A DNA stretch of 7,497 nt, taken from contig DEIT01000139.1 in the NCBI GenBank assembly GCA_002352635.1, forward strand, positions 21,705-29,201, written 5' to 3'. Shown one piece after another: positions 1 to 5,701 of this stretch. The DNA comes from Hyphomicrobiaceae bacterium UBA2767. GTDB lineage: Bacteria > Pseudomonadota > Alphaproteobacteria > Rhizobiales > Methyloligellaceae. The position numbers were made by a program, and so were the translations under genes. Positions within the stretch are counted from its first letter, which is position 1. Each line of letters starts with the position of its first letter. The notes below the pieces were generated by a model. That model made no database searches. It was not told the origin of the DNA and saw nothing but the letters and a program-made list of their open reading frames with translations.

Positions 1-593
1 CCCAGAGTGCGGTAGAAGCTGGCAAACTCAATACCGATGGCGCCCGACCCCACCACGAGCAGGGATTTCGGCATCATGTCCGGCACCATCGCTTCCTTGT
101 AGGTCCAGACGAGTTTGCCGTCGGGTTCAAGGTTAGGCAGCGTGCGCGCTCGCGCGCCGGTTGCGACGATGATGTGTTTGGCCTGCACGTCGGCAAGTGC
201 TGCACCGTCCTTGCCGGTAATCGCGACAACGCCATTGCCTTTGAGCCGCGCTGTGCCGTCAAACACGGGAATTTTGTTCTTTTTCATAAGGTAGGCGACG
301 CCACCTGAGAGTTTAGCGGAAACCTTGCGGCTGCGCTTCACCACTTTCTGAATATCGAACCGTATGTCACTGACCGACAACCCGAATTCGTCCGCCCGAT
401 GCATCAAGTGGAAGATTTCGGAGGTTCGCAACAGGGCCTTCGTCGGAATGCAGCCCCAGTTCAAACAGATGCCGCCCATATGCTCCCGTTCAATCACACA
501 TACGCTGAGCCCGAGTTGTGCGGCCCGGATTGCAGCCACATAGCCACCGGGCCCACCACCGATCACGGCAATATCGAAGGAAGTGTCACTCAT
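1..593 (-). CDS. lpdA: Dihydrolipoyl dehydrogenase (E3), N-terminal part, cut by window edge
   Basis: This is the FAD-dependent E3 subunit, which reoxidises the dihydrolipoyl arms of E2 and passes the electrons to NAD+. About 197 codons are visible and the C-terminus lies beyond base 1. The translation shows an N-terminal FAD-binding motif (IGGGPGG, residues 11-17). The redox-active disulphide motif GGICLNWGCIPTK follows, with C43 and C48 spaced as in the family. Next come the ATG motif at 144-146 and the start of the NAD-binding Rossmann motif (VVGSGAIGIEF, 180-190). The dimerisation domain with the His-Glu catalytic pair is not in view. The start is the ATG at 593, which sits only nine residues before the FAD strand; the ribosome site ahead of it is weak. 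It lies 51 bases after pdhC and is probably co-transcribed, so it is taken as the E3 dedicated to pyruvate dehydrogenase. Its sequence alone does not exclude service to other 2-oxoacid complexes. Confidence 0.96.
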   Translation of the reverse strand, partial: MSDTSFDIAVIGGGPGGYVAAIRAAQLGLSVCVIEREHMGGICLNWGCIPTKALLRTSEIFHLMHRADEFGLSVSDIRFDIQKVVKRSRKVSAKLSGGVAYLMKKNKIPVFDGTARLKGNGVVAITGKDGAALADVQAKHIIVATGARARTLPNLEPDGKLVWTYKEAMVPDMMPKSLLVVGSGAIGIEFASFYRTL

Positions 594-644
594 TCAACTG
601 CTTTCTTGATAACGAATTGATGTGGTTGGTTGCCCTCGGATTGG

Positions 645-2012
645 TCAGACCAGCATAGTCACGGGTTCTTCAATGAACCCCTTGAAGGCGTCGAGCAATT
701 CCGCCCCGAGCGCCCCGTCGACCACCCGATGATCACAGGAGAGCGTGCAGGTCATCATCGTGGCGATTTCTATGGAGTCATTATTGATGACAGGGCGTTT
801 CTCGCCCGCGCCAACCGCGAGGATGGATGAATGCGGCGGGTTGATCACAGCGTCGAATGACTTGATACCCATCATTCCGAGATTGGAAATGGACGTCGTG
901 CCGCCCTGATATTCGTGGGGAGCAAGACGCCTCTTGCGCGCACGCCCTGCAAGGTCCTTCATCTCGTTGGAAATCTCCGACAGGCTTTTCACCTCTGCAT
1001 GACGAATGACAGGCGTGAACAGGCCGCCATCGATGGCCACCGCGACGCCGACATCAGAGGAGCGGTGGCGCAAGATACCCTGGTCCGTCCATGTGGCGTT
1101 GGCGTGAGGAACTTTCTGCAGCGCCATGGCCAACGCCTTGATGATCATATCGTTGACTGAAATTTTGAAGACGTTGGGGCCTTCCGCCGGGCTCATCGCG
1201 TTGAGCCGTTGGCGCGCGGCAAGCAGTGCATCGAGGCGGCAGTCCAGGCTGAGATAGAAATGCGGGATCGTGGACTTCGCCATGGTAAGGCGTTCAGCTA
1301 TGATCCTTCGCATATTGTCGTGAGGTACAACCTCGTAGCTGCCCGACTCATATAGCGCGAGAATTTCCTCGTCGGGCATGGCTGGGACGGCGGTGGTCGA
1401 CGACGTGCGTGCGGGCATGACCTGGCCGCCGGAAGTGGCTTCCGCTGCAGCCGCTGCGGGCGCAACGCCACTTTTCAGCGCCTCTTCTACGTCATGTTTG
1501 ACGACGCGGCCATGGGGGCCGGTACCTGTAATCTGTGCGAGATCGATGTTGCCCTGCTGGGCGAGGCGACGCGCCAGAGGAGATGCGAACATCCGGCCCG
1601 CCTGTCCGTTGGATTTTGGAGCCGGTTCGGGAGCAGGCCTAGTCTCGGCCTGGGGTGCCGCGGCAGGTGCAGGATCTGGAGACGGCGGTGTGCTTGGCGC
1701 AGCAGGAGGTTCGGCGGCTGGCGGCGCTGGTGATGCGCTGCCGGTGCTTTCCAGCGCGCTCGCATCTTCTCCTTCTTCCAGCAGGACGGCGATCGGTTTG
1801 TTCACGGCAACATGCTCGGTCCCCTCGCCTATGAGGATTTTTGCAATCACACCCTCATCGACCGCCTCGACTTCCATGGTCGCCTTGTCGGTTTCGATTT
1901 CGGCAATCACGTCCCCGGACTGGACCGTGTCGCCTTCCTTCACCATCCATTTGGCGAGTTTCCCGTCTTCCATGGTGGGCGAAAGCGCGGGCATCAGGAT
2001 TTCAATGGGCAT
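645..2012 (-). CDS. pdhC: Dihydrolipoyllysine acetyltransferase (E2 of pyruvate dehydrogenase)
   Basis: This is the core E2 subunit, 455 residues. It takes the acetyl group from E1 on a lipoyl arm and transfers it to CoA. Domains in order: one lipoyl domain (about 1-80) with ETDKAT and lipoylated K43; an Ala/Pro-rich flexible linker (about 85-138); a peripheral-subunit-binding domain (about 141-180, FASPLARRLA...GTGPHGRV) that docks E1 or E3; a second Ala-rich linker; and the catalytic acyltransferase domain (about 228-455). The active-site motif DHRVVDG is at 427-433, with H428 and D432. The subunit ends in EEPVTMLV, a typical E2 C-terminus. One lipoyl domain and a length near 450 are normal for alphaproteobacterial PdhC. 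The start ATG at 2012 gives the conserved lipoyl-domain N-terminus directly. It follows the GFA-like gene by 24 bases and precedes lpdA by 51. An acetyl rather than other acyl specificity is inferred from the neighbouring pdhA and pdhB. Confidence 0.97.
   Translation of the reverse strand: MPIEILMPALSPTMEDGKLAKWMVKEGDTVQSGDVIAEIETDKATMEVEAVDEGVIAKILIGEGTEHVAVNKPIAVLLEEGEDASALESTGSASPAPPAAEPPAAPSTPPSPDPAPAAAPQAETRPAPEPAPKSNGQAGRMFASPLARRLAQQGNIDLAQITGTGPHGRVVKHDVEEALKSGVAPAAAAAEATSGGQVMPARTSSTTAVPAMPDEEILALYESGSYEVVPHDNMRRIIAERLTMAKSTIPHFYLSLDCRLDALLAARQRLNAMSPAEGPNVFKISVNDMIIKALAMALQKVPHANATWTDQGILRHRSSDVGVAVAIDGGLFTPVIRHAEVKSLSEISNEMKDLAGRARKRRLAPHEYQGGTTSISNLGMMGIKSFDAVINPPHSSILAVGAGEKRPVINNDSIEIATMMTCTLSCDHRVVDGALGAELLDAFKGFIEEPVTMLV
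1866..2012 (-). repeat. Lipoyl-domain coding repeat, copy in pdhC
   Basis: The first 49 codons of pdhC match the first 49 codons of pdhB at 123 of 147 bases (84%) and 44 of 49 residues, counted by eye without gaps. The longest identical run is 23 bases. It encodes the lipoyl domain around K43. Most differences are in third codon positions. Confidence 0.85.
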
Positions 2013-2036
2013 GGGATTATCCGTTCAGTTCTCTAC

Positions 2037-2483
2037 TTAGACTGTGATCTGCAATGTCGCGGGCGTCCAGTTGCGTTGTCGGCGTGCCATCCGCCCGGAT
2101 GGGTCCTCAGCGTCGAAATCGGTAAGCTTGAGGGGAATCTCGCAAAGCATTGTCATGGCCAATCCACGTGCGTTCGCAACCAACTTCATGTCTTCGCCTT
2201 CGCCGACGACAGCAGCGACGGATGTGCCACACTGCGAACAAATAAGGAAATCCGCAGTCTCGTGGCCAAACCGGTATCGGTTCAGCGCATCGCGTTGAGT
2301 AATCCTGATTTGAGAAGCCCCGTTTGGATCCGATACCCAGAGGCAGGACTGGCGGGTGCAAAAATCGCATTGGCACGCACGCGGCAGAATCTGATCCGGT
2401 GGCTTCGAAAATGAAAGGCTCACCTCGATCGCGCCACAATGGCAGCTGCCCTCAATTTCCGTAGCAATCGAACTATTTGGCAT
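2037..2483 (-). CDS. GFA/CENP-V-type zinc-binding protein inside the pdh operon
   Basis: A 148-residue protein with the full cysteine pattern of the GFA (glutathione-dependent formaldehyde-activating, CENP-V-like) fold. It has CHCG at 14-17, CQCDFC at 37-42 and CSQCG at 82-86. In this family such cysteines bind two zinc ions, one structural and one near a proposed thiol or glutathione site. Most members have no proven activity and the name reflects one studied protein, so no reaction is assigned. The chosen start is the ATG at 2483, which overlaps the last 11 bases of pdhB in another frame; the CxCG motif follows after 13 residues as expected. A longer reading up to 2618 would lie inside pdhB and is Arg/Pro-rich, so it is rejected. 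No clear ribosome site precedes the ATG, so translational coupling to pdhB is likely. The stop is 24 bases before pdhC. A role linked to acyl or aldehyde thioesters is conceivable but is inference only. Confidence 0.88.
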   Translation of the reverse strand: MPNSSIATEIEGSCHCGAIEVSLSFSKPPDQILPRACQCDFCTRQSCLWVSDPNGASQIRITQRDALNRYRFGHETADFLICSQCGTSVAAVVGEGEDMKLVANARGLAMTMLCEIPLKLTDFDAEDPSGRMARRQRNWTPATLQITV

Positions 2484-3861
2484 AACACACCGCGCGCGCC
2501 GCATCGGCCACCTGACCAGCGCTCGGAAGGGCAAGTTTCTCCAGATTGGCGGCATAGGGCATGGGCACGTCCGCGCCCGACACCTGTGTCGGGGGCGCGT
2601 CGAGATAGTCAAATGCATCGCGTGCGACCGCGGCGCAAATTTCGGTTCCGATCGAACAGATCGGCCAGGCTTCCTCGACGGTAATAATCCGGTTGGTCTT
2701 TTTTACGGAGCCGATGATCGTTTCCATGTCGAGAGGGCGGAGCGTGCGCAGATCAATCACTTCCGCCTCGATACCTTCACCTGAAAGCACCTCGGCCGCG
2801 TCGAGCGAATAACTCACACCGCGTGAGAAGGAAACGATCGTCACATCACCGCCTTCGCGTACGACACGGGCCTTGCCGATGGGCAGGACCCAGTCGTCGA
2901 CTTGGGGCACTTCAAAGCTTTGCCCGTAGAGGATTTCGTTTTCCAGGAACACAACCGGATTGGGATCGCGGATGGCAGCCTTGAGCAACCCTTTTGCATC
3001 CGATGCCGTGTAGGGCGCGATCACCTTGAGGCCGGGTATGTGGGCGTACCAGGACGAGTAACACTGGCTATGCTGCGCACCAACGCGTGCCGCAGCCCCA
3101 TTGGGGCCCCGGAACACGATGGGGCATCCCATTTGACCGCCGGACATATAGAGCGTCTTGGCGGCGGAATTGATGATGTGGTCGATGGCCTGCATGGCGA
3201 AATTCCAGGTCATGAATTCGACAATCGGTTTGAGGCCGGCAAATGCCGCACCCACACCGACGCCGCAAAAGCCGTGTTCGGTAATCGGCGTATCGATTAC
3301 CCGGCGCGCACCGAATTCATCCAGCAGGCCCTGGGTCACCTTGTAGGCGCCCTGATATTCGGCGACCTCCTCGCCCATGACGAGGATGTCTTCATCCTTT
3401 CGCATTTCTTCCGCCATGGCGTCGCGCAGCGCCTCGCGCACGGTCATTGTCGCCGTTTCGGTTCCCTGCGGGACTTCGGGGTCAGACGCGGCGATAACGG
3501 CTGGTGCGACCACTTCGGGCGCAGGTTCGGCTTGAGGTGCCGGTGAAGTTGGCTGTTGCGCCGGTGCACTCGCCTCTTGAGGCGGCTCAGCTGATGGGGG
3601 ACTTGCCACAACGTCCTCGCCTTCCACGGCGATAATGGCAATCGGAGTGTTGACCTTCACACCTTCGGTGCCTTCGGCGACCAGAAGCTTGGCGACATTT
3701 CCCTCTTCGATGACCTCGACCTCCATCGTGGCCTTATCGGTCTCGATTTCAGCAATGACGTCGCCGATCTGAACCGCGTCGCCTTCCTTGACCATCCATT
3801 TGGCCAGCTTGCCCTCTTCCATGGTGGGCGAAAGCGCCGGCATGAGAATTTCGGTCGCCAT
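2473..3861 (-). CDS. pdhB: Pyruvate dehydrogenase E1 beta subunit with N-terminal lipoyl domain
   Basis: This 462-residue protein is the beta half of the thiamine-diphosphate-dependent E1 that decarboxylates pyruvate and acetylates lipoate. Residues 1-80 form a lipoyl domain with ETDKAT and K43. An Ala/Pro/Glu-rich linker runs from about 85 to 137. The transketolase-like pyrimidine-binding domain starts at about 138 with TMTVREALRDAM and MGEEV (E164/E165, one of which should activate the cofactor). It continues through the conserved GAQHSQ (H264), and the C-terminal transketolase domain runs to VCYAK. E1-beta of E. coli or mammals lacks the lipoyl domain; its presence here is the known alphaproteobacterial arrangement. 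The ATG at 3861 is supported by the lipoyl N-terminus and by a GGGGAGG element 11 bases upstream. It follows pdhA by 37 bases, and its last 11 bases overlap the start of the GFA-like gene. The lipoyl domain is nearly identical to that of pdhC. Confidence 0.97.
   Translation of the reverse strand: MATEILMPALSPTMEEGKLAKWMVKEGDAVQIGDVIAEIETDKATMEVEVIEEGNVAKLLVAEGTEGVKVNTPIAIIAVEGEDVVASPPSAEPPQEASAPAQQPTSPAPQAEPAPEVVAPAVIAASDPEVPQGTETATMTVREALRDAMAEEMRKDEDILVMGEEVAEYQGAYKVTQGLLDEFGARRVIDTPITEHGFCGVGVGAAFAGLKPIVEFMTWNFAMQAIDHIINSAAKTLYMSGGQMGCPIVFRGPNGAAARVGAQHSQCYSSWYAHIPGLKVIAPYTASDAKGLLKAAIRDPNPVVFLENEILYGQSFEVPQVDDWVLPIGKARVVREGGDVTIVSFSRGVSYSLDAAEVLSGEGIEAEVIDLRTLRPLDMETIIGSVKKTNRIITVEEAWPICSIGTEICAAVARDAFDYLDAPPTQVSGADVPMPYAANLEKLALPSAGQVADAARAVCYAK
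3715..3861 (-). repeat. Lipoyl-domain coding repeat, copy in pdhB
   Basis: Partner of the pdhC copy at 1866-2012, in the same orientation and 1849 bases away. The two copies could recombine, which would fuse pdhB to pdhC and delete most of both, or be kept alike by gene conversion. Confidence 0.85.
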
Positions 3862-3872
3862 GGTCTCTTCTG

Positions 3873-3879
3873 CCTCCCC
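3873..3879 (-). promoter_or_regulatory. Ribosome binding site of pdhB
   Basis: GGGGAGG on the minus strand in the 37-base gap between pdhA and pdhB, 11 bases before the ATG at 3861. A second purine run (GAAGAGA) lies closer to the start. The strong site suggests pdhB is initiated independently and does not rely only on coupling with pdhA. Confidence 0.7.
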
Positions 3880-3898
3880 TGGGCGTGATCGGAGCCGA

Positions 3899-4984
3899 TT
3901 ACGGTTTCTTCAAAATGTCCGTGTAAAGCTCTGAGGTGTCGGGTTCCGGATCGTTTTGGGCGAACTCCGCCGCCTCGTTGACAATCGCGCGGACTTCCTT
4001 GTCGATTTCCTTGAGTTCGTCTTCTTTGGCGAACCCTTTGTCGAGCATACGGACGCGGATCATTTCAATCGGGTCAGACTCCGTGCGCATCTTCTGGACT
4101 TCTTCCTTGGTGCGGTACTTCGCCGGGTCCGACATCGAGTGACCGCGATAGCGGTATGTCAGCATCTCCAAAATAAAAGGCCCGTTTCCTTCACGGGCCC
4201 ATTTAACTGCCTTGTCCCCTGCCGCCTTTACAGCGCGTACGTCCATGCCATCGACCTGCTCGCCCGGAATGTCGAAGCTCTCACCTCTTTGCGAAAGATC
4301 GGTGGTTGAGGATGCACGCTCAATGCTTGTCCCCATGGCGTATTTGTTGTTCTCGATAACGTAGATGACCGGCAGATCCCACAGTTTGGCCATGTTGAAG
4401 GACTCATAAACCTGCCCCTGATTGGCCGAGCCGTCGCCAAAATAGGTCAGGCTCACATTGTCGTTGCCGCGATATTTGTTGGCGAATGCGAGACCCGTTC
4501 CCAGCGGAGCTGACGCGCCAACGATGCCGTGGCCGCCATAGAAATTGGCTTCCACGGAAAACATGTGCATCGAGCCGCCTTTGCCTTTCGAATAACCACC
4601 GCGTCGCCCGGTGAGTTCCGCCATGACGCCTTTCGGGTCCATGCCGCAGGCCAGCATATGTCCGTGGTCACGGTAGGTGGTAATGACCTGGTCGCCCTTC
4701 TTGATCGACATCTGCATGCCCGTGACGACAGCTTCCTGGCCGATATAGAGGTGGCAGAAACCGCCAATGAACCCCATGCCATAGAGTTGCCCCGCCTTTT
4801 CTTCGAAACGGCGGATCAGCAGCATGTCGCGGTATGATTTTCGCTCCTGCTCGGCATCAAACTCAGGAACGGACGCAGACGGTTTTCCAGCAGTTTCCAC
4901 GATGCTCGCGACTTCCGACGCGGCTCCGTTCTCGTCATCGTCATGAAGTCTCGCGGTTCCGGCGCGCTCGTCGGACACGGTCAT
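3899..4984 (-). CDS. pdhA: Pyruvate dehydrogenase E1 alpha subunit
   Basis: A 361-residue alpha subunit of the heterotetrameric E1, the thiamine-diphosphate-binding half that pairs with PdhB. In the numbering from ATG 4984, the thiamine-diphosphate/Mg motif runs from GDGSANQG (about 183-190) to IENN (about 210-213). The conserved YRYRGHSMSDPAKYR segment lies at about 277-291, as in other E1-alpha proteins. GGSMHMF (about 136-142) and GGHGIVGA (about 150-157) are also typical. Residues 1-40 are acidic and low in complexity, a variable N-terminal tail. The frame also allows a TTG start at 5017, 11 codons upstream. The ATG at 4984 is preferred because GGGAGG stands four bases before it. The gene heads the pdhA-pdhB-GFA-pdhC-lpdA series; upstream lies the FtsB-like gene on the same strand. 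It contains a terminator-like hairpin at codons of about residues 262-272, listed separately. Confidence 0.97.
   Translation of the reverse strand: MTVSDERAGTARLHDDDENGAASEVASIVETAGKPSASVPEFDAEQERKSYRDMLLIRRFEEKAGQLYGMGFIGGFCHLYIGQEAVVTGMQMSIKKGDQVITTYRDHGHMLACGMDPKGVMAELTGRRGGYSKGKGGSMHMFSVEANFYGGHGIVGASAPLGTGLAFANKYRGNDNVSLTYFGDGSANQGQVYESFNMAKLWDLPVIYVIENNKYAMGTSIERASSTTDLSQRGESFDIPGEQVDGMDVRAVKAAGDKAVKWAREGNGPFILEMLTYRYRGHSMSDPAKYRTKEEVQKMRTESDPIEMIRVRMLDKGFAKEDELKEIDKEVRAIVNEAAEFAQNDPEPDTSELYTDILKKP
4170..4200 (-). terminator. Intrinsic-terminator-like hairpin inside pdhA
   Basis: Read on the minus (coding) strand, GGCCCGT and ACGGGCC form a perfect 7-bp stem with a 7-base loop (GAAGGAA). 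An extra G-U pair can close the base. The stem is followed at once by TTTTATTTT. This is the classic layout of a Rho-independent terminator, but it lies within the pdhA reading frame (codons for AREGNGPFIL, with TTT-ATT-TTG after the stem). Active translation would normally keep it from folding. It is therefore either a chance product of coding or a polarity element that acts when translation of pdhA fails. The structure is directly visible; its activity is not. Confidence 0.45.
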
Positions 4985-5143
4985 CAAGCCTCCCTTTGCG
5001 TCTTCCCTCAGGGGCAAAAAGTTACACGAACTGAAGCAGATTTGCCAGTTCGCCTGTTCTTCGATCCAAGAGGATTAAGCTATTGAAAAACTGAAGAAAA
5101 CGGTGCCATGCAAGAAATGATGATCTGCCAGACGACGTTTTAT
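4985..5143 (-). other. Leader between FtsB-like gene and pdhA
   Basis: A 159-base gap with no gene. It is more AT-rich than its surroundings (runs such as GTTTTCTTCAGTTTTTCAATAG on the coding strand) and is where a pdhA promoter or regulator site would be expected. I found no convincing -35/-10 pair and no operator with clear symmetry. No terminator follows the FtsB-like stop, so read-through into pdhA is possible. Confidence 0.4.
4989..4994 (-). promoter_or_regulatory. Ribosome binding site that sets the pdhA start
   Basis: GGGAGG on the minus strand, four bases before the ATG at 4984. It decides between this ATG and the in-frame TTG at 5017, which has no comparable element before it. Confidence 0.8.
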
Positions 5144-5455
5144 CTAGCGCTTGGGCGTGTCGGTTTGTGGTTTCGTCATAATGACAATCTCATCCGGGTG
5201 GGAAAAATTGAGCACGGCCCGGGCGCGCTCGTCGAGCATGTCGGGATCGAGATTTTCCGCACGCATCAGCGAGACGTCGCGATCCAGGCGCTCGCGCAGC
5301 GCACCGAGCCCCTTGAGCTCGCCGTCCAATGTTTTGATTTCGGTTTGCAGGCGTGCCCGCGCCTCGAGACCGAAGTCACCGACGAACATGTGGTAACTGA
5401 AATAGCCGAGCAGCCCCAAACAGATGAGCGACACGCACGCTTGACGAACAGACAT
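5144..5455 (-). CDS. FtsB/DivIC-family septum formation initiator protein
   Basis: A 103-residue protein with the layout of FtsB/DivIC divisome proteins. It has a short cytoplasmic N-terminus, one membrane segment at about residues 7-24 (ACVSLICLGLLGYFSYHM), and a periplasmic coiled coil from about 30 to 68 rich in Leu, Glu, Arg and Lys. A conserved tail follows: AENLDPDMLDERARAVLNFSHPDEIVIM (66-93), where DMLDERAR and HPDE are hallmarks of the family. In the cell such proteins link FtsL and FtsQ in the septal complex. The start at 5455 gives the membrane anchor directly; a weak GGCGGG lies upstream. In alphaproteobacteria this gene commonly sits between enolase and pdhA, so its place before pdhA supports the call, although enolase is not present here. 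Which of ftsB or divIC it should be named cannot be settled from this window. Confidence 0.9.
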   Translation of the reverse strand: MSVRQACVSLICLGLLGYFSYHMFVGDFGLEARARLQTEIKTLDGELKGLGALRERLDRDVSLMRAENLDPDMLDERARAVLNFSHPDEIVIMTKPQTDTPKR

Positions 5456-5508
5456 AAACTGACCCGCCTGCTTTGCCCTTAAACTCGGGCATTCCCCAGT
5501 AAGCAGAA

Positions 5509-5550
5509 CTCAGGATTTCAAACCCCAACACCCTGAGCCGAACCTTCAGG
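5509..5550 (-). promoter_or_regulatory. Three mutually exclusive inverted-repeat segments before the FtsB-like gene
   Basis: On the minus strand, in order of transcription, there are CCTGAA (5550-5545), CTCAGG (5537-5532) and CCTGAG (5514-5509). The middle segment can pair with the first (5 bp, 9-base loop) or with the third (6 bp, 17-base loop), but not both. This resembles a small attenuator or switch, though the stems are short. The last segment lies 53 bases before the FtsB-like start. No U-tract follows, so termination is not indicated. It may be chance. Confidence 0.2.
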
Positions 5551-5649
5551 CTATGGCCATTGTCTTAAGCAGAGGTTATCGCGCGGCCGGCCTTTTACCG
5601 GACGCCGTGCCGCTAACGATATGACGCACGCCTCGAACAAGCCGCCGCC

Positions 5650-5676
5650 GGGCCTCGCGGAAGATGCCGCGAGCCC
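5650..5676 (-). terminator. GC-rich hairpin downstream of the amidase gene
   Basis: GGGCTCGCGG and CCGCGAGGCCC on the minus strand form a stem of about 10 bp with one bulged base and a 6-base loop (CATCTT). It begins 25 bases after the amidase stop. It has the position of a terminator but no T-run after the stem, so it is at best a transcript-end or stability hairpin. Confidence 0.4.
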
Positions 5677-5701
5677 TGCGTGACGCTGTGTAGCTCGGTA
5701 A

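Larger units (their letters stand above)
5456..5701. other. Non-coding gap between amidase and FtsB-like gene
   Basis: A 246-base region with no supportable gene. The short frame running from 5751 down to 5551 starts inside the amidase gene, has Arg/Ala/Gly-rich composition without a recognisable domain, and is discounted. The gap holds a GC-rich hairpin at 5650-5676 and a set of competing inverted repeats at 5509-5550, both listed separately. A promoter for the FtsB-like gene should lie here, but no clear promoter boxes were found. Confidence 0.5.

Noticed and set aside
1378..2040. A 220-codon plus-strand frame antisense to pdhC
   Set aside because: It is Ala/Gly/Ser-rich because it mirrors the Ala/Pro linker and lipoyl domain of pdhC; no domain or ribosome site supports it.
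1812..2414. A 200-codon plus-strand frame across pdhC and the GFA-like gene
   Set aside because: It runs antisense over two well-supported genes and their junction and has no recognisable protein family.
2484..2618. N-terminal extension of the GFA-like protein up to 2618
   Set aside because: It lies wholly inside pdhB, is Arg/Pro-rich and unlike the family; the ATG at 2483 gives the normal GFA N-terminus.
2693..2706. T-run near 2699 on the plus strand as a possible terminator
   Set aside because: No stem precedes it, and it is explained by Lys-Lys codons of pdhB on the minus strand.
2902..3546. A 214-codon plus-strand frame antisense to pdhB
   Set aside because: A His/Gly/Arg-rich shadow of the pdhB frame with no family features.
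4985..5017. TTG start of pdhA at 5017
   Set aside because: The ATG at 4984 has GGGAGG four bases upstream, while the TTG has no comparable site; the extra residues include the ribosome site sequence itself.
5108..5482. A 124-codon plus-strand frame over the FtsB-like gene
   Set aside because: It is antisense to the FtsB-like gene, whose membrane segment, coiled coil and conserved tail are clear.
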